64,000 nt of DNA from Flavobacterium piscisymbiosum (GCF_020905295.1 NZ_JAJJMM010000001.1:310001-374000); one strand, 5' to 3'. Numbered from the stretch's first letter, positions 8,501 through 17,390 are shown. The notes: a model not told the origin generated them from the sequence alone. A program made the numbers and translations.

Positions 8501-10912
8501 ATGAAATTAAAGGTTACTCTCCTCTTATTTCTAAACATGGGCTTTTTTGCCTTTGCTCAGGAAAACCTAACCTATCAAAAACCTTCTAAATCGATATTAG
8601 ATTTAGCCGATTACGAAAAAGCTCCAACAGTATCTATGGATACTAAAAAGGAAAATATGTTACTAATGTACAGAAACACATACAAAACATTAGACGATTT
8701 AAACCAGGAAGAACTTCGTTTAGGCGGATTGAGAATTAATCCGGTAACTAATATATCGAGTACGGTAACTTATACCATCAATCTTAAACTAAGAAAGATT
8801 AGCGGAAAGAACGAAATACAAGTTGCAGGTTTGCCTGACAATCCTAAAATAAGCAACATTTCATGGTCACCAAATGATAAGAAAATTTTGTTTTCGCATA
8901 CTACAAATTCAGGTGTAGAACTTTGGGTTATAGATGTAGCAACAGCAAAAGCGACAAAACTTACTGATGCGACTGTAAATGCAAATCTTGGTAATCCGTT
9001 TAGCTGGTTTTTAGACAATGAAACTATTTTGGTAAAAATGCTTCCTAAAAACAGAAAGCCTTTGTTAGATTCTAAAAAAGATCTGCCAACTGGTCCAATC
9101 ATTTCAAGTACGGCGGGTGCAAAGTCTCAAAACAGAACCTATCCTGACATGTTGAAAAACCAAAATGACGAAATTAATTTTGAGAACATTATCACATCAG
9201 AATTGTACAAAGTCAACCTTAACGGAACTGCGACTTTATTTAAAGAAGCAGCAATGTATGCTGGAGAAAAAATTTCGCCAGATGGTAATTACATTATGCT
9301 GACTACAATCCAGAAACCTTTTTCATACGTTGTTCCTTTATATAGATTTCCATCCAGAACAATTGTTTATGATGCAAGAGGAAAAGAAATTAAAACTGTT
9401 AATGAAGTTCCTTTAAACGAAATAATCCCTAAAGGTTTTATGGCAGTTAGAAAAGGAAAAAGAGAAATGGCCTGGAGAAATGACAAACCAGCGACATTAT
9501 CTTATGTAGTTGCTCTGGATGAAGGAGATCCTGCAAATAAAGTTGATTTTAGAGACGAAGTTTTTCTTTGGGATGCGCCTTTTGCAAACAATGCAACAAC
9601 TTTGGCAAAAGTACCTCAACGTTATAATGACATTGTTTGGGGTAATGATAATATTGCTTTTCTTACTGATGAGTGGTACGACACCCGCAATACAAAAACG
9701 TATTTAATAAATCCGTCGAACCCAAGCCAGCAGCCAAAAGTAATTACAGACAGAAATCAACAGGATGTTTACTCAGATCCGGGAGTTTTTGAAACTAGAA
9801 AGAATGAGTACAATAAATATGTTTTAGCGATAGAAAAAGACAATGCCTATCGTATTGGCGAAGGATATACAAAAGAAGGACAATTTCCTTTTATTGATGA
9901 ATTCAATTTAAAAACACTACAAGCAAAACGCCTATATACTTCTACTTATAAAGACAAAAAAGAAGATTTATTAGAAATTGAAGATTTTAAATCAGGTAAA
10001 GTTTTAGTTCAGATTCAGTCTAAAAGCGAGTATCCTAATTATTATTTTAGAAATATTAAAAAACAAAATAGCCTGACACCAATTACATCTTTCCAAAATC
10101 CGTTTGAAAGTATTAAAAACGTGAGTAAAGAAGTAATCAAATACAAACGTAAAGATGGTGTCGAACTTTCAGGAACTTTATATTTGCCTACAGGTTACGA
10201 TAAAACAAAAAAAGAGAAATTACCTTTATTAATCTGGGCTTATCCGGCTGAATACAAAGACAAAAACAGTGCAGGACAATCGACTCAAAACTCAAACGAA
10301 TTTACATTTCCTTATTATGGATCTTTCGTTTATTGGGTAACCAAAGGATATGTTGTTCTTGACGATGCCGCTTTCCCAATTATTGGTGAAGGAACTACAG
10401 AGCCTAACGACAACTTTATACCTCAATTGGTAGCCAATGCAGAAGCTGCCATTGATGCTGTTGATGCTTTAGGATATATTAACCGTAAAAAAGTAGCGGT
10501 TGGAGGACATTCATACGGAGCTTTTATGACTGCTAATTTATTGACACATTCTAACCTGTTTGCTTGCGGAATTGCCAGAAGCGGTGCTTACAACAGAACC
10601 TTAACTCCATTTGGTTTCCAAAGCGAACAACGTAATTACTGGGAAGCTCCTGAGGTTTATACTGCAATGTCTCCTTTTATGAATGCAGATAAAATGAAAA
10701 CACCACTTTTATTAGTTCACGGTGAAGCCGATAATAACCCAGGAACTTTTACTTTGCAGACAGAACGTTATTATCAAGCCTTAAAAGGTTTGGGAGCAAC
10801 TACAAGAATGGTAATCTTACCTAAAGAAGCACATAGTTATGTTGCCAAAGAAAACATCCTACACCTGCTTTGGGAACAAGATCAGTTTTTAGAGAAGTAT
10901 TTAAAAAACTAA
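8501..10912 (+). CDS. Exported S9-family serine peptidase, glutamyl endopeptidase-like (S9D)
   Basis: An 803-residue protein with a signal peptide (MKLKVTLLLFLNMGFFAFAQ), an N-terminal beta-propeller with WSPNDKKILFSHTTNSG, and a C-terminal alpha/beta hydrolase domain. The catalytic residues are Ser671 (GGHSYGAFM), Asp744 (HGEADNNPGT) and His778 (KEAHSY). The segment CGIARSGAYNRTLTPFGFQ and PIIGEGTTEPNDNFIPQLV closely resemble, from memory, the chloroplast glutamyl endopeptidase group (S9D). So cleavage after Glu in the periplasm or outside is likely, but not shown. It is a single gene followed by a long perfect hairpin. Confidence 0.9.
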   Translation: MKLKVTLLLFLNMGFFAFAQENLTYQKPSKSILDLADYEKAPTVSMDTKKENMLLMYRNTYKTLDDLNQEELRLGGLRINPVTNISSTVTYTINLKLRKISGKNEIQVAGLPDNPKISNISWSPNDKKILFSHTTNSGVELWVIDVATAKATKLTDATVNANLGNPFSWFLDNETILVKMLPKNRKPLLDSKKDLPTGPIISSTAGAKSQNRTYPDMLKNQNDEINFENIITSELYKVNLNGTATLFKEAAMYAGEKISPDGNYIMLTTIQKPFSYVVPLYRFPSRTIVYDARGKEIKTVNEVPLNEIIPKGFMAVRKGKREMAWRNDKPATLSYVVALDEGDPANKVDFRDEVFLWDAPFANNATTLAKVPQRYNDIVWGNDNIAFLTDEWYDTRNTKTYLINPSNPSQQPKVITDRNQQDVYSDPGVFETRKNEYNKYVLAIEKDNAYRIGEGYTKEGQFPFIDEFNLKTLQAKRLYTSTYKDKKEDLLEIEDFKSGKVLVQIQSKSEYPNYYFRNIKKQNSLTPITSFQNPFESIKNVSKEVIKYKRKDGVELSGTLYLPTGYDKTKKEKLPLLIWAYPAEYKDKNSAGQSTQNSNEFTFPYYGSFVYWVTKGYVVLDDAAFPIIGEGTTEPNDNFIPQLVANAEAAIDAVDALGYINRKKVAVGGHSYGAFMTANLLTHSNLFACGIARSGAYNRTLTPFGFQSEQRNYWEAPEVYTAMSPFMNADKMKTPLLLVHGEADNNPGTFTLQTERYYQALKGLGATTRMVILPKEAHSYVAKENILHLLWEQDQFLEKYLKN

Positions 10913-10942
10913 TCGATAATACAAAATATTTACAACGCAAAC

Positions 10943-10967
10943 CCTACAGATTTAAAAAACCTGTAGG
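10943..10967. repeat. Short inverted repeat after the S9 peptidase gene
   Basis: CCTACAG / CTGTAGG with an 11-base loop, 31 bases after the stop codon. It may help termination ahead of the much stronger hairpin at 10984. Confidence 0.5.
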
Positions 10968-10983
10968 ATTTAATAAAACAAAA

Positions 10984-11023
10984 AATAAGAAACCCGATAG
11001 TTTAGACTATCGGGTTTCTTATT
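10984..11023 (+). terminator. Strong hairpin terminator, 18-bp perfect stem
   Basis: A perfect 18-base stem (arms 10984-11001 and 11006-11023, core AAACCCGATAGT) with loop TTAG. It ends transcription of the S9 peptidase gene, and lies 53 bases from the convergent ABC ATPase gene, so it may serve both. Confidence 0.85.
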
Positions 11024-11075
11024 TTATAGTATTTAAAAAGAATTATCTAATTTTCTCATTGACACATTGCCTAAT

Positions 11076-12026
11076 TTAAAGATAATTTAAACCTAAAAAT
11101 ATTTCCTGTTCAAGAGGTAAATCGATTTCACTTTCAAAAAAGATCAATTGCCTTTTATAAACCGTTTCAATCAAATAATGATTTCCTCTAAAATAAGTTT
11201 TTCTAATTTTTACCGGCAAATTTGATTCATTAACCATTTTAAACTGATGGGGATATACTAAAGTTTTATGCATTTCATCCTCATAAGAAAGCAATAAATG
11301 AGTAGGAACCTCATTTACTTCTCCAAAAAGAGATGCTACATATTTAGTTTCAGGATCTTCGTAAATTTTGGCCGGATTATCTTTTACAATAATTTCACCA
11401 TTTCGCATTACGATCGCTTCATCTGCAAACGATAAAGCATCAGTACTATCATGTGTTGCAATAATACAGGTAATTCCTTTTTGTTTTAAATATTTGAATA
11501 AATTTCGGCGCAAAGCATTTTTACGAAAAGCATCTATTTGACTAAAAGGTTCGTCCAGTAAAATTACTTCCGGCTCTAGGGCCAAAACTCTTACCAATGC
11601 AACCCTTTGTTGTTGTCCTCCGCTTAAAAACTTCGCTTTTACATTCGAAAATTGCTCCATTTCTACCATTTCCAGCAATTCCTGAACACGAAGTTTTTTC
11701 ATGTTCGCAAAACCATTCGAAAGAAACTTTCCAACATTTTCGGCAACAGTTTCAAAAGGAGACAAATCAAAATCCTGAGCCAGATATTTCATATAAGGCA
11801 TTCCGGGAATCAAATTGTATTTAGGACCTAAAATAGGTTTTTCGTTATAAAAAATCTTGCCTTCATTTAAATCATATAAACCATACATTAATTTAAGAAG
11901 CGTACTTTTTCCGCAGCCACTTTCACCAATAATAGCAATATTTTCTCCTTTATTTATAGTAAAAGAAACGTTTTTTATAACAGGGTTTTCGGTATACGAA
12001 AAAGAGATATTTTGAATGTCGAGCAT
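11076..12026 (-). CDS. ABC transporter ATP-binding protein
   Basis: A 316-residue ATPase subunit. Walker A is GESGCGKST (34-42), the signature is LSGGQQQRVALVRVLAL, Walker B is EVILLDEPFSQID, and the switch His is in IIATHDSTDALSF. The last 80 residues form an accessory domain (VPTHLLLSYEDEM to FLGLNYL) as in importers of the polyamine/iron/molybdate type. There is no permease or binding protein gene next to it, so substrate and partner are unknown. A well-formed promoter lies upstream. Confidence 0.88.
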   Translation of the reverse strand: MLDIQNISFSYTENPVIKNVSFTINKGENIAIIGESGCGKSTLLKLMYGLYDLNEGKIFYNEKPILGPKYNLIPGMPYMKYLAQDFDLSPFETVAENVGKFLSNGFANMKKLRVQELLEMVEMEQFSNVKAKFLSGGQQQRVALVRVLALEPEVILLDEPFSQIDAFRKNALRRNLFKYLKQKGITCIIATHDSTDALSFADEAIVMRNGEIIVKDNPAKIYEDPETKYVASLFGEVNEVPTHLLLSYEDEMHKTLVYPHQFKMVNESNLPVKIRKTYFRGNHYLIETVYKRQLIFFESEIDLPLEQEIFLGLNYL

Positions 12027-12044
12027 GGGTTATATTTGAAAGCA

Positions 12045-12076
12045 CAAATTTACAATGTTTAATTTCTAAAGTCAAA
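12045..12076 (-). promoter_or_regulatory. Promoter of the lone ABC ATPase gene
   Basis: On the minus strand, TTTG (12073-12076), a 20-base spacer and TAAATTTG (12045-12052) match the Bacteroidota consensus TTTG-N19-20-TAnnTTTG. The -7 box lies 18 bases before the ATG. Confidence 0.6.
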
Positions 12077-12077
12077 A

Positions 12078-12107
12078 AAAAGCTGCTTCAATTATGAAAC
12101 AGCTTTT
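12078..12107 (-). terminator. Terminator of the lipoprotein/OmpA operon
   Basis: AAAAGCTGCTTCA / TGAAACAGCTTTT with a 4-base loop and one internal mismatch, 24 bases after the OmpA-family stop codon. It abuts the promoter of the next gene, insulating it. Confidence 0.75.
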
Positions 12108-12131
12108 AAGAAATTTTATTGCATTTGAAAC

Positions 12132-12827
12132 TTATTTTCCAGCTTCAGATTTTGCATCATTTACCATTTTGTCGTTTGCAGTAATAGAAAACTCTACACG
12201 ACGGTTTTGCGCTTTTCCTTCAGCAGTATCATTTGTTGCAATAGGGTCAGCAATTCCTAAACCTGAAGTTTTGAAACGGCTTGCTTTTAATCCTTTTGCA
12301 ACTAAGTAAGCTTGCACAGAAGCAGCTCTTTGTCCTGAAAGTGTTAAGTTATATTCTGGTTTTCCTGTATTATCAGTATAACCAAAAATTTGAATATCAG
12401 TATCTCCGTACTCATTAAATACAGGAACTAATTTATCTAAATTTGCTTTAGCCTGAGCTGTCAAAGTTGATTTGTTAGTGTCAAAACGAACAGAGTTTTC
12501 ATTTAAAGTTAAATGGATTCCTTCGCCTACTCTTTCTACAGAAGCACCTGGCAAAGCCTGATCGATTTCACGAGCTTGCTTATCCATTTTGTTTCCAATA
12601 AGCGCTCCGGTTCCACCACCTACGGCAGCTCCAATTGCAGCTCCAAGAGCAGCGTTTCCACCACGTCCTAAATTATTTCCTAAAATACCACCAATAAGAC
12701 CACCGGCAACTACTCCAATTCCTGCACCTTTTTGTGTGTTATTTGCGTTTTTTACTGAATCGCAACTTGTAAAGAAACTTACTAACACAAGTAAACTACT
12801 CAAACCTAAAACTGTTATCTTTTTCAT
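12132..12827 (-). CDS. OmpA-family lipoprotein with glycine-zipper segment
   Basis: A 231-residue envelope protein. It has a lipoprotein signal with lipobox FTSC (Cys22), a glycine-rich segment (GAGIGVVAGGLIGGILGNNLG to GALIGNKM, about 35-83) that could pack against membrane, and a C-terminal OmpA domain (about 105-220) with the peptidoglycan-binding signature YTDNTGKPEYNLTLSGQRA and KAQNRRVEF. It probably anchors the outer membrane to the cell wall. It is the second gene of an operon, 17 bases after the lipocalin-like gene. Confidence 0.93.
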   Translation of the reverse strand: MKKITVLGLSSLLVLVSFFTSCDSVKNANNTQKGAGIGVVAGGLIGGILGNNLGRGGNAALGAAIGAAVGGGTGALIGNKMDKQAREIDQALPGASVERVGEGIHLTLNENSVRFDTNKSTLTAQAKANLDKLVPVFNEYGDTDIQIFGYTDNTGKPEYNLTLSGQRAASVQAYLVAKGLKASRFKTSGLGIADPIATNDTAEGKAQNRRVEFSITANDKMVNDAKSEAGK

Positions 12828-12844
12828 ATTATATATTTTTAATT

Positions 12845-13345
12845 TTAATTAGCTCTTTGAAATTGGTAAACAACATCTTTTACTTGTCCTCCAACATTAA
12901 TATTATCGATTAACTGAAAAGAAGTTTCAGTCACACTTCCAACTTTTAATAAGTAACCATCTCTTACTTTTTTTGCTTTAATTCCAGCATCAAGAATCTT
13001 AAGTACAAACATACCTTGATTATTAATACTCCAAACAATTGGTGAACTAAAACCAGTACAGCTTGGCGCAGTTAATGCCATTGTTCCTTTGTTATTATTT
13101 GAGATAAAGCTCCATGTACTACCAATAAAGCACTTTGAATCTGCAAGATCAAAAGAATTTACTTTGATGTATTCAGAACCAGGATAAGATACATTGGTTA
13201 AAACCCAATTTCCTTTAAGAGCAACTTGAGTAGATTTATCAAGTTTAGTCGATAGCGTAGTAGCTTCAGTTGAAGCTGTAGTCGAAGCTGATTTACACGC
13301 GAATAACATCGTGGCGATCATGCAAATGAAAATAATTTTCTTCAT
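12845..13345 (-). CDS. Lipocalin-like lipoprotein
   Basis: A 166-residue lipoprotein. I chose the ATG at 13345 because it gives a compact signal MKKIIFICMIATMLFAC with lipobox Cys17; an ATG three codons upstream is possible. After a Ser/Thr-rich linker comes a lipocalin-type domain starting LKGNWVLTNVSY and ending VVYQFQRAN. The ligand is unknown. It is the first gene of an operon with the OmpA-family lipoprotein, a pairing that suggests an envelope role. Confidence 0.85.
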   Translation of the reverse strand: MKKIIFICMIATMLFACKSASTTASTEATTLSTKLDKSTQVALKGNWVLTNVSYPGSEYIKVNSFDLADSKCFIGSTWSFISNNNKGTMALTAPSCTGFSSPIVWSINNQGMFVLKILDAGIKAKKVRDGYLLKVGSVTETSFQLIDNINVGGQVKDVVYQFQRAN

Positions 13346-13396
13346 TTTGTACATTTATTTAAGTTAATACTTACTTATTTAACAATTATTGTACCA

Positions 13397-13404
13397 CAAA
13401 GATA
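13397..13404 (-). promoter_or_regulatory. Promoter -7 box for the lipoprotein operon
   Basis: TATCTTTG on the minus strand, an exact TAnnTTTG match, 52 bases before the lipocalin-like gene's ATG at 13345. Confidence 0.5.
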
Positions 13405-13470
13405 CAATTCATAAGAATATCTTGTGTTCCAGAATCTAATTATTTTCTTTCAAAATTAACACTTACGACA

Positions 13471-13502
13471 TTTTGTCACTTAAAATGCAATTGGTATTTT
13501 AT
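13471..13502 (+). promoter_or_regulatory. Possible htpG promoter
   Basis: TTTTG at 13471-13475, then 19 bases, then TATTTTAT at 13495-13502, which is 6 or 7 of 8 in the Bacteroidota pattern. It is 46 bases before the htpG ATG. I saw no CIRCE-type heat-shock repeat. Confidence 0.3.
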
Positions 13503-13548
13503 TTGAAGAAATGAGAATCATCACATTAAACTAAAAAATTAAAAAAAT

Positions 13549-15432
13549 ATGACAACAGGTAAAATTAATGTTTCGGTAGAAAACATCTTTCCCTTAATCA
13601 AAAAGTTCTTGTATAGCGATCACGAAATCTTTTTACGTGAGTTAATTTCGAACGGAACCGATGCTACTTTAAAATTAAAACATTTAATTAGTATTGGTGA
13701 AGCTAAAGTTGAATACGGAAATCCTTTTATCGAAGTAAAAATCGATAAAGAAGGAAAAAAAATTCACATTATCGACCAGGGTCTGGGTATGACAGCTCAT
13801 GAAGTAGAAAAATACATTAATCAGGTTGCTTTTTCAGGAGCTGAAGAATTCCTTGACAAATACAAAGATTCTGCTAAAGATTCCGGAATTATTGGTCATT
13901 TTGGTCTTGGATTCTATTCCGCATTTATGGTTGCTGAAAAAGTAGAAATCATCACTAAATCATACAAAGATGAACCAGCTGCACACTGGACTTGTGACGG
14001 AAGCCCTGAATTTACTTTAGAGCCGGCTGACAAAACTTCACGTGGTACAGAAATCATCCTGCATATTGCCGAAGATTCTCTTGAATTTTTAGAAGATTCA
14101 AAAATCAGCGGATTATTAAACAAGTATAATAAGTTTATGCCTATTCCGATTAAATTCGGAACAAGAACAGAAACACTTCCAAAACCGGAAGATGCTCCTG
14201 AAGATTACGTAAACGAAACTCTTGAAGTAGACAATATCATCAACAACCCTAATCCGGCATGGACTAAACAACCAACCGAATTATCTGATGAAGATTATAA
14301 AAACTTCTACAGAGAATTGTATCCAATGCAATTTGAAGATCCTTTGTTTCACATTCATTTAAATGTAGACTATCCATTCAACTTAACCGGAATCTTGTAT
14401 TTCCCTAAGTTAGGATCTGATATGCAAATTCAGAAAGATAAAATTCAATTGTACCAAAACCAGGTGTACGTTACCGATAACGTAGAAGGAATTGTACCTG
14501 AATTTTTGACAATGCTAAAAGGAGTTATCGACTCACCGGATATCCCGTTGAACGTTTCTCGTTCAGGATTACAAGCGGATGGCGCGGTGAAGAAAATCTC
14601 TAACTATATTACTCGTAAAGTAGCAGATAAACTAAAAGCTTTATTCAACGAAAACCGTGCTGATTTTGAAGCTAAATGGAACGATATTAAAATCGTTTTA
14701 GAGTACGGAATGCTCTCTGAAGATAAATTCTATGAAAAAGCGGGTGCATTTGTTTTATATCCAACCGTTGATGATACTTACTTTACTCTTGAAGAATTAA
14801 AAGAGAAATTAAAAGAAAACCAAACGGATAAAGACGGAAAACTGGTAGTTCTTTATGCAGGAAATAAAGAAGCACAACACTCTTATATTGAAACAGCGAA
14901 AGAAAAAGGATACGAAGTATTACTTTTAGATTCTCCTATTATCTCGCACTTGATTCAAAAAATTGAAGGAGATAATAAAGATGTAACTTTTGTACGTGTA
15001 GATTCTGATCATATTGATAATCTGATCAAAAAAGATGAGAACACGATTTCTAAATTATCTGATGAAGAAAAAGAAACTTTAAAAACTTCATTAGAAGCTT
15101 ATATCCCTAAAGCGTATAGTGTACAACTAGAAGCTATGGATAGCCAGGCGGCGCCGTTTATCATCACGCAACCTGAATTTATGCGTAGAATGAAAGAAAT
15201 GAGCCAGTCAGGTGGTGGCGGAATGTTTGGAATGGGTAATATGCCAGAAATGTACAATTTGGTAGTAAATACCAATTCTGATTTGGCAACCAACATCTTG
15301 AATACTGAAGATAAAACACATCAGGAACACTTGGTAAAACAAGCTTTGGACTTAGCTAAATTATCGCAAAATCTTTTAAAAGGAGAAGCTTTAACGGCGT
15401 TCGTAAAAAGAAGTTTTGAAATGATTAAATAA
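13549..15432 (+). CDS. htpG: Molecular chaperone HtpG (bacterial Hsp90)
   Basis: A 627-residue ATP-dependent chaperone of the cytoplasm. The GHKL ATPase domain is clear: LRELISNGTDATLKLKHL, IIDQGLGMT, and GHFGLGFYSAFMV. The middle domain carries NVSRSGLQAD with the ATP-contacting Arg region. The C-terminal dimer domain contains a Gly/Met-rich stretch SGGGGMFGMGNMPEMYNLV, typical of Bacteroidota HtpG. Full length, single gene, followed by a strong terminator. Confidence 0.97.
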   Translation: MTTGKINVSVENIFPLIKKFLYSDHEIFLRELISNGTDATLKLKHLISIGEAKVEYGNPFIEVKIDKEGKKIHIIDQGLGMTAHEVEKYINQVAFSGAEEFLDKYKDSAKDSGIIGHFGLGFYSAFMVAEKVEIITKSYKDEPAAHWTCDGSPEFTLEPADKTSRGTEIILHIAEDSLEFLEDSKISGLLNKYNKFMPIPIKFGTRTETLPKPEDAPEDYVNETLEVDNIINNPNPAWTKQPTELSDEDYKNFYRELYPMQFEDPLFHIHLNVDYPFNLTGILYFPKLGSDMQIQKDKIQLYQNQVYVTDNVEGIVPEFLTMLKGVIDSPDIPLNVSRSGLQADGAVKKISNYITRKVADKLKALFNENRADFEAKWNDIKIVLEYGMLSEDKFYEKAGAFVLYPTVDDTYFTLEELKEKLKENQTDKDGKLVVLYAGNKEAQHSYIETAKEKGYEVLLLDSPIISHLIQKIEGDNKDVTFVRVDSDHIDNLIKKDENTISKLSDEEKETLKTSLEAYIPKAYSVQLEAMDSQAAPFIITQPEFMRRMKEMSQSGGGGMFGMGNMPEMYNLVVNTNSDLATNILNTEDKTHQEHLVKQALDLAKLSQNLLKGEALTAFVKRSFEMIK

Positions 15433-15458
15433 CATTTTTAATCATATAAATATTTAAA

Positions 15459-15491
15459 AATCCTGTAAGTTCAGCTTACAGGATTTTTTTA
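15459..15491 (+). terminator. Terminator after htpG
   Basis: AATCCTGTAAG / CTTACAGGATT with a 5-base loop followed by seven T residues. Confidence 0.85.
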
Positions 15492-15609
15492 TGCTTTTAT
15501 TTTTAAATGACTGAAAATATATTGCAATTTTATTTTTTCGGAAAATTTAAACACTACATCATTACATTCAAACTATTTTCTTTATTTTGCAGCAAAATCT
15601 AAAAAACCA

Positions 15610-16326
15610 ATGAAAAAATCAATTATTGCTTTTGTTACACTCGCATTATTAGCATCTTGTAGCAAAAAAGAATCTACCGACAGCTTACACCTTACAGGAA
15701 ATATAAAAGGATTAAAAAACGGGACTTTATATATTCAAAGAATCGTTGATACCTCTCTTGTAGCTATTGACAGTATCAAAATAGACGGAGACTCTTCTTT
15801 TGAAAGTAACATAAAACTGGAATCTCCTGAGGTACTTTATTTGTACCTGGATCGCGGAGTTACAAATTCATTAGACAATAATATTTTGTTTTTTGCAGAA
15901 CCAGGCAATATCAATATCGATACTAACTTAGACAACTTTATCTTTAATGCAAAAATTACAGGGTCTAAGAATCAAGAACTATATGATGAGTTTAAAAAAA
16001 TAAACTCTCGTTTTAATGATGAAAATCTTTCTATGGTTGAATCAAGATTTAAGGCCATAAAAAGACAAGATCAAAAAGCAATAGACAGCATCGACACCAA
16101 ACAAGAATCTAACATCAAAAGAAAATACTTGTACACTACAAACTTCGCTCTAAACAATAAAGATCACGAAATTGCGCCTTATATTGCTTTATCTGAGATT
16201 TATGACATCAATGTTAAATTCCTTGATACAATTCAGAAATCAATGACCCCAAAAGTAGCACAATCTCTTTATGGAAAAAAATTAACGAAATATGTTGCTG
16301 ACATTAAAAAAGAGCAACAAAAATAA
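15610..16326 (+). CDS. Lipoprotein with DUF4369-like domain
   Basis: A 238-residue lipoprotein with lipobox LLASC (Cys17). Residues about 28-130 (LTGNIKGLKNGTLYIQRI, SIKIDGDSSFESNI, LFFAEPGNINID) fit the DUF4369 domain found at the N-terminus of many Bacteroidota thioredoxin-like lipoproteins. The thioredoxin half is absent: the C-terminal half is helical and Lys/Asp-rich and ends ADIKKEQQK without a CxxC. So it is either a stand-alone relative or a naturally shortened member. Function is unknown. It is a single gene with its own terminator. Confidence 0.8.
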   Translation: MKKSIIAFVTLALLASCSKKESTDSLHLTGNIKGLKNGTLYIQRIVDTSLVAIDSIKIDGDSSFESNIKLESPEVLYLYLDRGVTNSLDNNILFFAEPGNINIDTNLDNFIFNAKITGSKNQELYDEFKKINSRFNDENLSMVESRFKAIKRQDQKAIDSIDTKQESNIKRKYLYTTNFALNNKDHEIAPYIALSEIYDINVKFLDTIQKSMTPKVAQSLYGKKLTKYVADIKKEQQK

Positions 16327-16346
16327 CAAATAGCTATATAAAACAA

Positions 16347-16376
16347 AAAAAGTCCTGAGAAATCTCAGGACTTTTT
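16347..16376 (+). terminator. Terminator after the DUF4369-like lipoprotein gene
   Basis: AAGTCCTGAGA, AA loop, TCTCAGGACTT, then a T run. Confidence 0.85.
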
Positions 16377-16384
16377 TTGTTTTA

Positions 16385-16470
16385 TAGCAAATTTCAAATT
16401 TTAAATTCCAAACTATAACGAAACTAATTTTATAATTGAATTTGGAATTTCAAAAAATTGGAATTTATTT
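16385..16470. repeat. AT-rich inverted repeat, family J, copy 1
   Basis: AAATTCCAA at 16403-16411 pairs with TTTGGAATTT at 16441-16450, with further TTGGAATTT at 16458. A related unit lies at 17137-17191. It sits between convergent genes. AT-rich composition makes chance similarity possible. Confidence 0.45.
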
Positions 16471-16475
16471 TCAGC

Positions 16476-16934
16476 TTATCTTCCTAACAAAGCTCCGAAC
16501 ATAGAAAGTATGAATATCAATCCGTACAATACTAAAATAGCAAGCGTAAAAATACCAAGGAATTTGTAATGAGATTTCAAATACCCAAAAGAGCTGGTTA
16601 ATGCTTCGGTATCATTGTCTCTAAAAGCTTTTTTTGCATTAGATGCAAATCTGAATAAATAATAAACAGGGAAGAAATAAATTGCTCCAATAATAAAATA
16701 CACTATTCCTATTACTACCCCAAAAGAACCTCCCATTGCGCTGGCTCCAGGAATAACAGATCCCATTGCTGCGAAAAAGGTTCCTGCAAAAACTGCAATT
16801 AGCATGATAAGTCCAATACCTACAAATCCTACTATTGATAAAAAGTAAGCCCATTTTGCGGTTTCTTTTAAAAAGTCTTTTGCAGATTGATCGAGTTGCA
16901 ACTCAAATTTTTCAAAAACTGAATTTTCTTCCAT
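16476..16934 (-). CDS. Small membrane protein, possibly DUF5362 family
   Basis: A 152-residue inner membrane protein. After a charged N-terminus (MEENSVFEKFELQLDQSAK) there are about four hydrophobic segments: AYFLSIVGFVGIGLIMLIAV, a Gly/Ala-rich stretch with VVIGIVYFIIGAIYFF, and a C-terminal FTLAILVLYGLIFILSMFG. Between the third and fourth is a soluble loop NAKKAFRDNDTEALTSSFGYLKSHYK. This layout resembles the DUF5362 family as I remember it. The function is unknown and no partner gene is nearby. Confidence 0.7.
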   Translation of the reverse strand: MEENSVFEKFELQLDQSAKDFLKETAKWAYFLSIVGFVGIGLIMLIAVFAGTFFAAMGSVIPGASAMGGSFGVVIGIVYFIIGAIYFFPVYYLFRFASNAKKAFRDNDTEALTSSFGYLKSHYKFLGIFTLAILVLYGLIFILSMFGALLGR

Positions 16935-17136
16935 TTGTTAAATATGTTTTGGTTAAGAAACAAACATAAGAAAAATATTGTTACAATTTTTCATCAAAGC
17001 AAATTCCGATTTAAATAATAATATTAAATTCTAAATTTCTTAACTCTTGCAATAGACCAAATCATTTCAAAAGCCTTAACTATTAGAAAATAATCAATTT
17101 CACCATTCTATCTCAAAGTTGAAACTAAAGGATTTT

Positions 17137-17191
17137 AATTCGAAATTCTCCATCATCTGGAATTTCGAATTTTCAAATATTGGAATTTCTT
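17137..17191. repeat. AT-rich inverted repeat, family J, copy 2
   Basis: Perfect 12-base arms AATTCGAAATTC (17137-17148) and GAATTTCGAATT (17160-17171), followed by ATTGGAATTT as in copy 1. It lies in the 313-base gap between the membrane protein gene and the first tRNA, which otherwise holds only the tRNA terminator. Confidence 0.6.
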
Positions 17192-17213
17192 TTTTTATTT
17201 TTTGAGCAAAAAA

Positions 17214-17241
17214 AAAACCATCACTAAAAAGTGATGGTTTT
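17214..17241 (-). terminator. Terminator of the downstream tRNA-Thr unit
   Basis: AAAACCATCACT / AGTGATGGTTTT with an AAAA loop, followed on the minus strand by a long T run. The same hairpin follows the other tRNA-Thr copy. Confidence 0.85.
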
Positions 17242-17247
17242 ACGTTG

Positions 17248-17321
17248 AGCCGGCGGAGGGACTCGAACCCACGACCTGCTGATTACAAATCAGCTGCTCT
17301 AGCCAACTGAGCTACGCTGGC
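17248..17321 (-). tRNA. tRNA-Thr (anticodon TGT), copy 1
   Basis: On the minus strand the gene starts GCCAGCGTAGCTCAG and has the anticodon arm GCTGA-TTTGTAA-TCAGC, so the anticodon is TGT (codon ACA). The T arm has TTCGAGT, and the acceptor strand ends CGCCGGC plus discriminator T. CCA is not encoded. By my pairing the acceptor stem has one A-C mismatch and the T stem one T-T mismatch. The 74-base sequence is identical to copy 2. Confidence 0.95.
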
Positions 17322-17336
17322 GACTCATTACGTTTA

Positions 17337-17344
17337 CAAATACA
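17337..17344 (-). promoter_or_regulatory. Degenerate -7 box of tRNA-Thr copy 1
   Basis: TGTATTTG on the minus strand, one change from TAnnTTTG, at the same place as the exact box of copy 2. The surrounding bases also match copy 2. Confidence 0.4.
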
Positions 17345-17390
17345 AGTGGTTTTTCAATTATCCACAATAATTTGTCTTTTATTTTAATTA

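Noticed and set aside
10870..11079. 69-codon plus-strand frame overlapping the end of the S9 peptidase gene
   Set aside because: It overlaps the true gene's end in another frame and then runs through two hairpins, one of them the terminator.
12589..12852. Proline/alanine-rich plus-strand frame opposite the OmpA-family gene
   Set aside because: It is the antisense shadow of the glycine-zipper coding segment.
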